From positions 124,001 to 188,000 of the forward strand of contig JAJYLN010000001.1 in assembly GCA_021787665.1 (NCBI GenBank): 64,000 nucleotides of DNA, read 5' to 3'. Position 1 is the first letter of the stretch, and each line of letters starts with the position of its first letter. The notes beneath the pieces were generated by a model. It saw only the letters and a program-made list of their open reading frames with translations, had not been told where the DNA came from and did no database searches. The translations under genes were made by a program, and so were the position numbers. This document shows, piece after piece, positions 1-8,553 of this stretch. Source of the DNA: a bacterium (GTDB lineage Bacteria; JAMCPX01).

Positions 1-453
1 GCTGGCAAGCGCTACGATGTAAGGCCTCTCTGCCATGGATACCTCGTAGGTATGCACTCCCTCCGGTACATCGATGGGGAGAGAGTCGGTCTCTCTCGAC
101 GGTCTATAGTTTTTTATCTCTTCAAACGTCAGATTGGAGCGTGTTGTGGGGGGAAACCTGTACTCGCCGACCCGGGAGCCATCCATCCTGACGAACAATT
201 CGAACGCGGGCAGTACCGTGTACTTCCTGTACACAGCGGTCTTGATATAGACGACGAGCTTGCCCGGGCCCCGCACCTCGAACCTCAGAGGCATCCGCGG
301 CGTAAACTCTGTCATGGGGTAGACCCTGCCTCCCTCTACTATGCGCAACGATCTGTTGTCGGAAAGCGTTCGCGGTCCCTGTTGGGCAAAAACGCTCAGC
401 GGTATAAGGCTCAGAAACAGGAATGCAATGATAAAACCCCTGCTCGGCTTCAT
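1..453 (-). CDS. Exported protein of unknown function, C-terminus cut by window edge
   Basis: This minus-strand reading frame starts at the ATG at 453-451, with an AAGGAG ribosome site just upstream, and runs off the left edge; 151 codons are visible. The N-terminus is a clear signal peptide (MKPSRGFIIAFLFLSLIPLS, then VFA before QQ), so the product is exported. The mature part is beta-rich with alternating polar and hydrophobic residues (RFEVRGPGKLVVYIKT) and a stretch resembling small periplasmic beta-sandwich proteins. It lies 9 bases downstream of the lipoprotein gene ending at 463 and is probably its co-transcribed partner. I do not recognise a family. Confidence 0.75.
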   Translation of the reverse strand, partial: MKPSRGFIIAFLFLSLIPLSVFAQQGPRTLSDNRSLRIVEGGRVYPMTEFTPRMPLRFEVRGPGKLVVYIKTAVYRKYTVLPAFELFVRMDGSRVGEYRFPPTTRSNLTFEEIKNYRPSRETDSLPIDVPEGVHTYEVSMAERPYIVALAS

Positions 454-462
454 AGAATCTCC

Positions 463-1467
463 TTAATTAAAGGTCCCGTTATAGGCGTTCTGCGCTCTGC
501 CACACACATTCTGTGCGCCGAATACAGCGTAATTCCTCCCTGAACAGTTGGTACTGGGATTCACAGTTATCGTGAACTCACCCGCCGTCGTGCCTGTCCA
601 CATAAACCCGGCTTCCGTGGCCCCACAGCCCGGAGTTATCGTCGGCTCCATGCCGGGTGTAGGGTCCATCGGCTGGTCATAGAATACACCGACGTGGAGC
701 GAAAGGGTGCTCACCGTAGGATTGTCCGCCGACACGTCCTGTGTCGTACTGACGATGTCCGGTCTTGGCAGATTGCATACGAGAGTGATGTCCGGTGCAA
801 AGGACGTCCCTCCGCTGCAGAGATTTACCGTGTTCTGGCCCGCATAGTAGGTACCGCTCTGATCCACATACCACGCGATGATGGGCGCCTGTAAGGAGCA
901 ATCGAACGCAGCGGGGAGGTTGGCAAGAGTGTATCCTCCGTCCGCCGGGCTTGTCGTTGCTCTGAATACCCCGTTTATGCCTATAAAGCCTGTCCTGTTG
1001 CCGGTCAGGTCCCGCATGTCTATCATCACATTCGCCGTCTGGGTAAAAGGGTTTCCGCTGGAATCGTATACTGTCCCCTTTACCGTCCCATCCGCTTTAT
1101 ACAGGTAGGCGTCCACTATGGACAGTGCGTTGCCCTGAGGAAATGCAGGCGGCGTATTGCCGAGGTCCGTTCCGTAAATGGACGTCCCGTATCCGGGGAG
1201 GCTAAAGTACACGGGATAGTATGTACCCGTAGGCAGGCCGGTAAGCTGGTATATGCCGGTCGTATCGGATTTGACGGATGCGAGCCCGCTTCCCGCAGTG
1301 GTACTTACAGTCGCGCCGGACAGACCTGCGTTTGTACCGAAGTCCACGACCTGACCCTGAATCGATCCCGTCGGTGTGCTTGTTTCCTGCTTAACCGAGG
1401 TAGATTGACTGCCGCACCCTATGACCATCAGGAGGGCGAAAGACAGATAGAGTATTCCCCTTTTCAT
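463..1467 (-). CDS. Lipoprotein with carboxypeptidase-regulatory-like (CnaB-type) domain
   Basis: The 334-residue product begins with a lipoprotein signal peptide ending in a lipobox (VIGC, Cys18), so it should be lipid-anchored at the outer membrane or periplasmic face. Residues about 35-95 match a carboxypeptidase-D-regulatory/CnaB-like beta-sandwich (GSIQGQVVDFGTNAGLSGATV, then YQLTGLPTGTYY). A second similar repeat follows (GTVKGTVYDSSGNPF, later GGYTLANLP). The C-terminal third has a Big-like segment (PTVSTLSLHVGVFYDQPMDP). It is a paralogue of the gene directly upstream (1483-2214), 15 bases away. Such domains usually bind or scaffold at the cell surface; no catalytic motif is visible. 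Confidence 0.8.
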   Translation of the reverse strand: MKRGILYLSFALLMVIGCGSQSTSVKQETSTPTGSIQGQVVDFGTNAGLSGATVSTTAGSGLASVKSDTTGIYQLTGLPTGTYYPVYFSLPGYGTSIYGTDLGNTPPAFPQGNALSIVDAYLYKADGTVKGTVYDSSGNPFTQTANVMIDMRDLTGNRTGFIGINGVFRATTSPADGGYTLANLPAAFDCSLQAPIIAWYVDQSGTYYAGQNTVNLCSGGTSFAPDITLVCNLPRPDIVSTTQDVSADNPTVSTLSLHVGVFYDQPMDPTPGMEPTITPGCGATEAGFMWTGTTAGEFTITVNPSTNCSGRNYAVFGAQNVCGRAQNAYNGTFN

Positions 1468-1482
1468 AAACCCTCCTCTGCA

Positions 1483-2214
1483 TTATCCCACACACACATT
1501 CCTGATAGGTGTTATCGCATCAGGATAGAGACCGTTTACGTTCGTGCACTGTATGTAGTAGTGGTTGTTTGACGTGCTGATTATGTGCGCACAGACTTCG
1601 ACAGGATTCGCCTGCCCGACGAAGTTCCCGTATATGCTGCCCGGCAGACCCGTTATCTCGTAGTCCCCCGAAGCGTCCGTCGTTACCGTCGCCATGAGAT
1701 CGAACCCCACAAAGGGGTTGCCATCCCCGATATCTCTGAGGTCCAGAGTGACTGTTGCTCCCTGGAGACCTGTGTTCGAAGGACACCCTCCGGTAATGCC
1801 GTTCGTGACCGTACCACTGATGGTCGCACCCAGAGAATACATGCCGACATCCTGTTGCACGACCGCATTACCTTGGGGAAACTGGGAAGCATTGACGTTG
1901 AGCCCGACATTGTAGATGGGCGTCGCGTAACCTGCTGCCGTATAGGTGACCGTGTAAACAGCGCCTAACGGCAGGTTCGAGATGGTATAAGCCCCCTGCG
2001 CATTTGCTTCAGCCACCTGATAGTTCCCGTTCACAAGAACATACGCCTTTGCACCGGCCAGCGGCGCATTGGTGTCCACATCCAGGATCTCACCTGTAAT
2101 CGAGCCGACCGGGCTTGAGTTGCCCTGTTTGACCTGAGCGGTCTGCTGTCCACACCCCCCCACGAACGCCGTGATAACGAGCGCCGATGCGATGACATAG
2201 AAAATTTGTTTCAT
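1483..2214 (-). CDS. Lipoprotein with carboxypeptidase-regulatory-like domains
   Basis: I chose the ATG at 2214 over a longer in-frame start at 2304 because AAGGAGGA lies just upstream of it and because it opens a normal lipoprotein signal (MKQIFYVIASALVITAFVGGC, Cys21). The 243-residue product carries a carboxypeptidase-regulatory-like repeat near residues 35-105 (GSITGEILDVDTNAPLAGAK, then YTISNLPLGAVYTV) and a second near 130-200 (ISGTVTNGITGG, then YEITGLPGSIYG). Its N-terminal half is similar to that of the next gene, so the two arose by duplication. It is the first gene of a three-gene minus-strand operon. Confidence 0.8.
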   Translation of the reverse strand: MKQIFYVIASALVITAFVGGCGQQTAQVKQGNSSPVGSITGEILDVDTNAPLAGAKAYVLVNGNYQVAEANAQGAYTISNLPLGAVYTVTYTAAGYATPIYNVGLNVNASQFPQGNAVVQQDVGMYSLGATISGTVTNGITGGCPSNTGLQGATVTLDLRDIGDGNPFVGFDLMATVTTDASGDYEITGLPGSIYGNFVGQANPVEVCAHIISTSNNHYYIQCTNVNGLYPDAITPIRNVCVG

Positions 2215-2605
2215 ACCATCTTCCTCCTTGTTATAGATCGTAACATCATACCCTCCATACAATTTACACTCGATACGATAAAAAAAGCATTTTACGTGCC
2301 ACAAATAAGGTATTGTTTTCCATACAGTTCATTGAGGTTACCCCTATAGTCGGAGTAATTTTTTCATAAAAGAGTGCAGAATTTTCATTGTTTTTGTCCA
2401 CGGCTGCAGGCTTTCCAAATTCCTCAGGTAGCCCGAAAAATGCAATAGGGAGGTTTGCCCATTCGTACAACCCCGCGATCCGCACGATGCCACGGCCCAG
2501 ATTCCGCATGGGTCGGGCGGGCCCGGCGACAACGGCGAGGCCTGAAGCGAGGGCCTTCGTACTTCGCCTCCATGGTGTCGTGGTATTGTCGTATCTATCA
2601 GGGCC
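2215..2605. other. Intergenic region between glpK and the lipoprotein operon
   Basis: About 390 bases lie between the end of glpK and the start of the lipoprotein operon. The part next to the lipoprotein gene is AT-rich and must hold its promoter. A TATGAT hexamer occurs on the minus strand near 2245-2250, without a convincing -35 box. The glpK-proximal half (2490-2605) is GC-rich. The small open frames here lack ribosome sites and recognisable sequence, so I call no gene. Confidence 0.5.
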
Positions 2606-4093
2606 TCATGCAACGAGGAGCCTCTTTACGGTTGTGTTCCACCTGGACAGGAAGCCCCTCCTTTGGGCAACTGGCATCACCGGGCTGAACTTCCTGTCTT
2701 CTTTCCAGCGCTTCCTTAATTCCCTGAGGTCCTTCCATATCCCTGCATGCAGCCCTGCAAACATTGCAGCACCCAGCGATGTTGTCTCTATGTTCTGGGG
2801 CCTCACCACGGGTATACCGAGTATGTCCGACTGAAACTGCATGAGCAGGTTGTCCTTGCTCGCGCCGCCGTCCACCTTCAGAGCGCTTATCCTCTGCCCC
2901 GTGTCCTCCTTCATCGCCTCTAATAGTGTATATTCCTGCAGAGCTATGCCCTCGAGTATGGCCCTCGCTATATGCGCCTTCGTGGTGCCCCTCGTTATAC
3001 CCGTTATCATCCCCCTTGCATCGGGCCTCCAGAACGGGGCGCCGAGCCCGCTCAAAGAAGGTACAAACACGACCCCACCGCTGTCCTGCACGCTGGACGC
3101 AAGAACCTCGATATCCTCAGACCTGTTGATGATGCCCAGGCCATCCCTCGCCCACTGCACCGCGGCACCGGATATCAACGCACTCCCCTCAAGGGCGTAG
3201 GTGACCCTGTTTTTTACCTGCCACGCGACCGTCGTCAGGAGTCCGTGCTTCGACAGAATAGGCCGGTCCGAGGTGTTGAACAGCACAAAGGAGCCTGTCC
3301 CGTACGTTGCCTTTACGGTGCCTGCCTCGAAGCAAGCCTGTCCGAACAGGGCAGACTGCTGGTCACCGACGACCCCACCGATCGGGATGTTGTCCGGAAG
3401 GAAGCCGAGATCCTTGGTGTAGCCGAACGTACCCGCCGTGGGTCTCACTTCCGGCATGATATATTTCGGGATCCCTGTTATCCTGAGCAGGCCGTCGTCC
3501 CATTTCATCTCCTTTATATTGAACAGCAGCGTCCTCGATGCGTTGCTGACGTCTGTCGCGTGAATCGCTCCGGCCGTCAGGTGCCACAGCAGCCAGGAAT
3601 CGACCGTCCCGAAAGCGACCTCCCCCCTTTGCGCCATGGTACGAAGACCCGGAATCGTATTGATAAGCCACATGATCTTCGTCGCAGAAAAGTATGGATC
3701 GAGGACAAGCCCGGTCTTACTCTTGAACATCTTTTCATAGCCCCTCTCCTTGAGCTTCTCCACGATATGGTTCGTCCTCTTGCACTGCCAGACGATAGCA
3801 TTATACACGGGTTTCCCGGTCCTCCTGTCCCATAGTATCGTGGTCTCTCTCTGGTTCGTGATGCCGATTACGGCGATTCGGTGCGGATCGAGGCCTGCCT
3901 TCTGGAGGACGGCCTTTATGCTGTCGTACGTTGTCTTCAGAATTATGGCCGGATCGTGCTCCACCCAACCGGGTCTTGGGTATATCTGGGGAAGTTCGTG
4001 ACTAGCCGAGGCGATGACGCTCAGGAAAGGATCTATCAAAGACACCTTCGTGGACGTCGTGCCCTGGTCGATAGCGAGTATGTAGTCTGTCAT
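2606..4093 (-). CDS. glpK: Glycerol kinase
   Basis: This enzyme phosphorylates glycerol to sn-glycerol 3-phosphate with ATP in the cytoplasm. The ATG at 4093 has an AAGGAG site upstream and gives 495 residues, the usual GlpK length; an upstream in-frame start at 4138 lacks support. The FGGY-kinase signatures are present: the N-terminal phosphate loop AIDQGTTSTK, the WVEHDP segment, DVSNASRTLLFN, and GVVGDQQSALFGQACF followed by KATYGTGSF. No glpF or glpD lies next to it; its upstream neighbour is an FHA-GGDEF protein 73 bases away. It may feed glycerol 3-phosphate to phospholipid synthesis as well as to catabolism. Confidence 0.96.
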   Translation of the reverse strand: MTDYILAIDQGTTSTKVSLIDPFLSVIASASHELPQIYPRPGWVEHDPAIILKTTYDSIKAVLQKAGLDPHRIAVIGITNQRETTILWDRRTGKPVYNAIVWQCKRTNHIVEKLKERGYEKMFKSKTGLVLDPYFSATKIMWLINTIPGLRTMAQRGEVAFGTVDSWLLWHLTAGAIHATDVSNASRTLLFNIKEMKWDDGLLRITGIPKYIMPEVRPTAGTFGYTKDLGFLPDNIPIGGVVGDQQSALFGQACFEAGTVKATYGTGSFVLFNTSDRPILSKHGLLTTVAWQVKNRVTYALEGSALISGAAVQWARDGLGIINRSEDIEVLASSVQDSGGVVFVPSLSGLGAPFWRPDARGMITGITRGTTKAHIARAILEGIALQEYTLLEAMKEDTGQRISALKVDGGASKDNLLMQFQSDILGIPVVRPQNIETTSLGAAMFAGLHAGIWKDLRELRKRWKEDRKFSPVMPVAQRRGFLSRWNTTVKRLLVA

Positions 4094-4166
4094 GCTCTGT
4101 ACTCCTTCTACTCTTCCGTGTAAGCAAACAAGCCGCAAAAATCAACAAAAGGCGCGATTGGCCCTG

Positions 4167-5045
4167 CTACGACACAGTCCGGTTCCTTCCGCTCCTCTTC
4201 GCCGTGTAAAGCTTCTCATCGGCCATCCGTATGAGCGACTCTGCATCCACGACCTGTCCCTCCTCGCTGCTTGCGATGCCGATGCTTATGGTGACCGCGA
4301 TACTCTTACCGTCGTATTCGGTGGAGTGGTCCATCACCACCCTGCGGATCCTCTCGCTTATGACCCTTGCGTCGCTGATGGCCGTCCCGTCGAACACGAT
4401 CAGGAATTCCTCGCCGCCGAACCTGCCGAACCTGTCCGCAGACCTGAGGGATGTACCGAGCAGTGCTGCGATGTTCTTCAGCACGGTGTCGCCGGCCACG
4501 TGTCCGTAAGTATCGTTGATGTCCTTGAAGCGATCGATATCGACCATGGCAACCGCGATCAGTCTCTCACGATACCGGGAGCTGGCTATCATCATCTCGA
4601 GGAGCCCTGTTATAAAGCCCTTGTTGTACGCTCCGGTCAGGCCGTCCCTCTCAGCGCCGTCCCTCAGATGCTGGAAGAACGCCGTATCGTGCCTGGACAG
4701 CGTGGCAAGCTTGAGCTTGTAGATCCCAATAGAGAATATAGCGCCCTCGCCGAGCTCTGCCTCGGTGATACGTTTCGCATTGACGTACGTGCCGTTACTG
4801 CTGCCGAGGTCCCTTAGAAGGATCCTGTTTCCCTGGTCCATGCTTATCACGGCATGCCTTCTCGATACCGTAGCTGAATCCAGACGAATGTCGGCATCCT
4901 CCGACCTCCCGATGACGTTCGATTGCTTCATAAGGTAGAAGACCCTGCCTATCTGCTCGCCCTCGATAACGATGCACGCGCTGTGTCGCTCACCCTGCAA
5001 CTCGTTCAAGTCCATGTTTATCAAAGAAGTTTTATCATCGGCCAT
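4167..5045 (-). CDS. FHA-domain diguanylate cyclase (GGDEF)
   Basis: The 292-residue protein combines an N-terminal forkhead-associated domain (about residues 25-110; NVIGRSEDADIRLDS, then VSRRHAVI and LGSSNGTYVN) with a C-terminal GGDEF domain (about 130-290). FHA domains bind phosphothreonine peptides, so cyclase activity may be steered by a Ser/Thr kinase partner. The active-site motif reads GGEEF, which is catalytically competent in known diguanylate cyclases. RSAD lies five residues upstream and fits an RxxD product-inhibition site. The product would be cyclic di-GMP made in the cytoplasm. No transmembrane segment is visible. The ribosome site at the annotated ATG is weak, and a start at Met11 is possible. 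Confidence 0.92.
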   Translation of the reverse strand: MADDKTSLINMDLNELQGERHSACIVIEGEQIGRVFYLMKQSNVIGRSEDADIRLDSATVSRRHAVISMDQGNRILLRDLGSSNGTYVNAKRITEAELGEGAIFSIGIYKLKLATLSRHDTAFFQHLRDGAERDGLTGAYNKGFITGLLEMMIASSRYRERLIAVAMVDIDRFKDINDTYGHVAGDTVLKNIAALLGTSLRSADRFGRFGGEEFLIVFDGTAISDARVISERIRRVVMDHSTEYDGKSIAVTISIGIASSEEGQVVDAESLIRMADEKLYTAKRSGRNRTVS

Positions 5046-5251
5046 ATTTTTTTACTAACACAAAGCGTCTAAACTATTCAACCAAATTGTTAATAAACTG
5101 TTCGTAAGTGTCTCAAAATACACGGCTCGCCCGCTTTCCATGCGGGTCCTCCATATTCTGCTGAAAAGATAAGCATCCTATCCTATTGATCTGATTTATG
5201 TATTGCAGTTTATACCAAAGTGGTTTAATGAGATACCGTATTGAAGGGACA

Positions 5252-6046
5252 ATGAGCATGGTATCTGGTGCAGAGCTTCTAAGCATAGCCATAAAATCGG
5301 CAAGAGCCGCGGGGAACGTGATAAACAAAAGGATCAATACCCCGAAGCGGGTCTCGTACAAGGGGATCGTTGACCTGGTAACGGACGTGGACAGGCTTTG
5401 TGAAAAGACGATTATGACGATCATAAACAAGAGGTTTCCGTCGCACGCTATCCTCACGGAGGAACTGGGGAGCGTGCCGGGACACAGCGACTATCGGTGG
5501 ATAATCGATCCGATCGACGGTACAACGAACTTCTATCATGCCTACCCTTTTGTCTCCGTCTCCATAGCGTTGGAATACAAGGGCTCCGTTACCATCGGCG
5601 TCGTGTACGATCCCATAAAAAAAGAATTGTTTTATGCCAGGAAGGGCGCGGGCGCCTTCCTCAACAAAAAGAGGCTCCACGTGTCCGGTGTGGATGCCAT
5701 AGAGCACGCTCTCCTGTCAACGGGTTTCCCCTACGATTTAAGGACCTCCAGTGAGAACAATCTGGACAACTGGATAAAGATCATACGGAAGGCACAGGCC
5801 ATACGCCGGGACGGCTCCGCTGCCCTTGACCTCTGCTATGTCGCGGCCGGAAGGTTCGACGGCTTCTGGGAGATGAAGCTCAAGCCCTGGGACGTGGCGG
5901 CAGGCAGCCTCATCGTCAGCGAGGCAGGAGGGACCGTAACGGACTTTCACGGGGACAGGTATTCGATATACACGGACCACATCGTTGCGGCAAACCCTCA
6001 CCTCCACCACATCCTGCTCGATGTCCTTGCAAACAAGGACGCCTGA
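5252..6046 (+). CDS. suhB: Inositol monophosphatase family protein (SuhB-like)
   Basis: This is a 264-residue Mg-dependent sugar phosphatase of the inositol monophosphatase family. The metal and substrate motifs are all present: ILTEELGS, WIIDPIDGTTNF (the WxxDPxDGTxNF signature) and KPWDVAAGSLIVSEAGG. The start at 5252 is preceded by GAAGGGA; the longer frame from 5198 has no ribosome site. The family hydrolyses inositol-1-phosphate and related phosphates, and in enterobacteria SuhB also affects transcription antitermination, so the substrate here is open. It stands alone, divergent from the FHA-GGDEF gene and convergent with the operon ending at 6111. Confidence 0.93.
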   Translation: MSMVSGAELLSIAIKSARAAGNVINKRINTPKRVSYKGIVDLVTDVDRLCEKTIMTIINKRFPSHAILTEELGSVPGHSDYRWIIDPIDGTTNFYHAYPFVSVSIALEYKGSVTIGVVYDPIKKELFYARKGAGAFLNKKRLHVSGVDAIEHALLSTGFPYDLRTSSENNLDNWIKIIRKAQAIRRDGSAALDLCYVAAGRFDGFWEMKLKPWDVAAGSLIVSEAGGTVTDFHGDRYSIYTDHIVAANPHLHHILLDVLANKDA

Positions 6047-6110
6047 ATTCAAAGGCTCCTCTCCCCTTGGTGATCATGGAGTTGCTGGCAAAACGGTACC
6101 CCCTCTCCGC

Positions 6111-6935
6111 TCAGAACAGCATGAACGGCGAGACCTGCTGCCGGGAAAGCGGCAGTCTCTTTATCTCATAAGGGGTGAGGACCAGTTTTTTGATGTCGGC
6201 GCCTGCCGGGAACAGCACGGCGTCCGTAAAAATCCATCGCTGGACAAGCGCATTCCCGGCGTACAGCTCCATGGTCTGCGGCAGGACCATGGAGGTGTCC
6301 GTATATTTTGCCCCCAGGACCTGCAGAGGTATGCCCTCGCCGCCCCCCCCGGCATCGCCTTCGATGAGCCGCGCGGTATTGAAATAATTTTTTACGACAG
6401 CGTACAGGTACTCATGGTCGTATTGCACGCGGAACATTAAAGGCACGGTCATCTCGTTGTCTATGAACACCTGGTCGTTATCGTTCCCGATGATATACGC
6501 TGCCCTGTTATTCGCCAGGCCGTAAGCGACCTCCGTCAGATTCAGCCCCATCTCATGAAACACGGTCGAGGGCGAATCCGACAGATAAAGCTCGATCAGC
6601 AGGGCAAAGACATTATTCTGCGAGAAGATACTCAGAGGTGTGCCCAATCTGACATCATTGACCATCACGGTCTGGCTCGTACCTTCATTGAGGATACTCA
6701 CCACCGCCTTCGGGAACCTATAGTCCTGTCTGACATAGCCGGAAGGCGTTATGATGACCCTGCAGGGAATGGACCTGTTGAAATAGTCATCGCCGATATT
6801 GAAGAACGCATTGCCGTTCAACACCAGGGCACTGAACCGGCCTTTGGTCTTCAGGAGATCAGCCATCTTGAACGCGGGTACGATAAAGCCCATCAGTGAG
6901 ATAACCGCGAGGAGTACCACCGCCACCCTTCTCAT
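6111..6935 (-). CDS. Exported or membrane-anchored protein of unknown function
   Basis: The 274-residue product has one N-terminal hydrophobic segment (MRRVAVVLLAVISLMGFIVP), an uncleaved anchor or signal peptide. The rest is periplasmic in character, with no Cys pairs and no motif I recognise. A glycine run (residues about 198-204) forms a linker. It starts inside the last codons of galU (ATGA overlap, 6932-6935), so translation is coupled to galU. This suggests a role in envelope or surface-carbohydrate work, but I cannot assign a function. Confidence 0.8.
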   Translation of the reverse strand: MRRVAVVLLAVISLMGFIVPAFKMADLLKTKGRFSALVLNGNAFFNIGDDYFNRSIPCRVIITPSGYVRQDYRFPKAVVSILNEGTSQTVMVNDVRLGTPLSIFSQNNVFALLIELYLSDSPSTVFHEMGLNLTEVAYGLANNRAAYIIGNDNDQVFIDNEMTVPLMFRVQYDHEYLYAVVKNYFNTARLIEGDAGGGGEGIPLQVLGAKYTDTSMVLPQTMELYAGNALVQRWIFTDAVLFPAGADIKKLVLTPYEIKRLPLSRQQVSPFMLF

Positions 6936-7792
6936 CGGAACCCCTTTATGTAGGTCAGGAGCTTCTCCTTTATCTCCGGACGCTTCATCGCATAGGCGAT
7001 GTTGGCCAGCAAAAAGCCGAGCTTGTCGCCGCCGTCGTACCTGTCCCCCTCGAACTCGTACCCTATCATGCCCTTCTTGCCCAACAGCTCCTTCAGCCCG
7101 TCCGTCAACTGGAGCTCTCCGCCGGCGCCTGCCGGGACCTTCTCGAGCGTATCGAATATCTCCGGTATGAGTATGTATCTTCCTATGATCGCAAGGTCGG
7201 AAGGTGCCTTGCCCGGCGATGGCTTCTCGACAACGTCTTCGATCGTATAGACCCCCCTCTCTGTCTGCCTGCCCTTGATGATGCCGTACAGGGACGTCTC
7301 TTCCCTCGGTACCCTCTGGACCGCGATGACGGGCTTTCCGTACCTTTCATAGACCTCCGCCATCTGCCGTAGACAGGGTCTCTGCGCGTCTATGATGTCG
7401 TCGCCAAGTATCACGGCAAACGGCTCGTCGCCTATCAGGTGCTTTGCCTGCAGTACCGCGTGACCGAGGCCGAGGGGTCTTTTCTGCCGTATGGACACGA
7501 TTCCGATCATGTCGGACAGACCCTCTATAAGACCGAGGAGCTTGTGGTTCCCTTTCTTGTTCAGGATGTCCTCGAGTTCATAGTTGACGTCGAAATGGTC
7601 CTCTATCGCTTCTTTCCCGTGGTTTACGATAAGGATAATGAGCTCCACACCCGATGCCTTTGCCTCTTCTACGATATACTGTATCATGGGCTTGTCTACG
7701 ATAGGCAGCAGCTCCTTGGGCACGGCCTTGGTAACGGGTAAAAACCGGGTTCCATACCCACCTGCGGGGATTATGGCTTTCTTGATTTTCAT
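6932..7792 (-). CDS. galU: UTP--glucose-1-phosphate uridylyltransferase
   Basis: GalU makes UDP-glucose from UTP and glucose 1-phosphate in the cytoplasm. The 286-residue length is typical. Nucleotidyltransferase motifs are clear: the N-terminal loop GGYGTRFLPVTK, KELLPIVDKPMIQYIVEEA, LGLGHAVLQAKHLIGDEPFAVILGDD with the metal-binding GDD, and VEKPSPGKAPSDLAIIGRY. UDP-glucose is the substrate of the UDP-glucose dehydrogenase encoded at 36252-37559, so this gene feeds the UDP-glucuronate/UDP-xylose branch. The downstream exported protein overlaps by four bases. Confidence 0.96.
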   Translation of the reverse strand: MKIKKAIIPAGGYGTRFLPVTKAVPKELLPIVDKPMIQYIVEEAKASGVELIILIVNHGKEAIEDHFDVNYELEDILNKKGNHKLLGLIEGLSDMIGIVSIRQKRPLGLGHAVLQAKHLIGDEPFAVILGDDIIDAQRPCLRQMAEVYERYGKPVIAVQRVPREETSLYGIIKGRQTERGVYTIEDVVEKPSPGKAPSDLAIIGRYILIPEIFDTLEKVPAGAGGELQLTDGLKELLGKKGMIGYEFEGDRYDGGDKLGFLLANIAYAMKRPEIKEKLLTYIKGFR

Positions 7793-7910
7793 GAATGCTC
7801 CTCTCAGAAAAGGATTATCGAATATTATTATTCTTCTGTCAAAGTTTATTGACCTGAATAACGCAATTGCTCAGTGAGGGGCCTATCGTCCAAGTGAAAA
7901 TTCCCTTTCA

Positions 7911-7929
7911 TCCCCTTTGTCAAAGGGGA
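7911..7929. repeat. CCCCTTT-AAAGGGG intergenic hairpin repeat
   Basis: A perfect 8-bp inverted repeat (TCCCCTTT and AAAGGGGA) is separated by the loop GTC, just after the end of the sulfur-carrier operon. Similar hairpins occur at 25332-25352 and, less perfectly, near 26225-26290 and 49350-49370. All are between genes. It could act as a bidirectional transcript end or be a dispersed repeat. Confidence 0.6.
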
Positions 7930-7948
7930 AAAGAGTGGGATGGTATGG

Positions 7949-8260
7949 TCAAAATAGTATGATGGAATCGGAGTCAAGCAGGATCTTCGTTAGCGCGTCT
8001 TTCGAGATCGTTTCTATCGGACCAGCGTCCCCCATGGCTTTCTCTGTCTTCACGACGCCTGACATCGCTATGATGAGACCGATCGACTCGAGAAATTGTT
8101 TTTTAAAAGCGCTGTCTGTTAGGACACCCATGAGGGAATCGGCCCCCTTCTCGGTAATAAGCAGCGATACCTTATGGCCGATCGTGAGACCGAGCGCAAG
8201 CCGTATACCGTCGTTCAGCCGTGCGGTATTGCCGTCCTTTATCAAAACGGTTATATTCAT
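7949..8260 (-). CDS. DsrE/DsrF-like small protein
   Basis: The 103-residue soluble protein has the alternating beta/alpha pattern of the DsrE/F/H fold (MNITVLIKDG start, GHKVSLLITEKGADSL, AMSGVVKTEKAMG, and a terminal ADSIILF-like strand). It has no cysteine, so it cannot itself carry sulfur as a persulfide and more likely pairs with the cysteine-containing DsrE-like protein encoded just upstream, which it overlaps by four bases. It is the last gene of the thrC-cysM-mec operon. The family assignment rests on fold pattern and context. Confidence 0.65.
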   Translation of the reverse strand: MNITVLIKDGNTARLNDGIRLALGLTIGHKVSLLITEKGADSLMGVLTDSAFKKQFLESIGLIIAMSGVVKTEKAMGDAGPIETISKDALTKILLDSDSIILF

Positions 8261-8553
8261 GCGCCCCTGGTAAACGCCACGAGCTTGTCCGAGCCTGCGA
8301 TCATGGTGGAAAGCACGTACAGGCTACCGGAAACAGCAGCCCCCCGTCTCGTTACGCCCCGCTCTTCTCCGCTCACATTGCAGAGAGTTGTTTTTACGCG
8401 GCCGGCCATCCTGAGGAACGAAGGCTCGTTCAGAAGCAAGACGCCGTCGCCGTATAAAAAAATCTCCATATCTCCCTTGCATCCATCCTCCACGCGCTGC
8501 AGGGTAGAAACGATCGTTTTGTCCGATACCGCAACAAGGACGCACACCTTCAT
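8257..8553 (-). CDS. DsrE-family sulfur-relay-like protein
   Basis: The 98-residue protein begins MKVCVLVAVSDKTIV and contains MEIFLYGDGVLLL followed by TTLCNVSGEERGV. The cysteine placed before an R-G pair matches the position of the reactive cysteine in DsrE/TusD-type persulfide carriers. It overlaps the ThiF-type gene upstream (ATGA, 8550-8553) and the next DsrE-like gene downstream, so the three are translationally coupled. A role in delivering sulfur to the thiocarboxylate carrier of this operon is inferred from context. Confidence 0.65.
   Translation of the reverse strand: MKVCVLVAVSDKTIVSTLQRVEDGCKGDMEIFLYGDGVLLLNEPSFLRMAGRVKTTLCNVSGEERGVTRRGAAVSGSLYVLSTMIAGSDKLVAFTRGA

Noticed and set aside
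2264-2613. Two small minus-strand frames between glpK and the lipoprotein operon
   Set aside because: No ribosome site, no known domain, overlapping one another in different frames.
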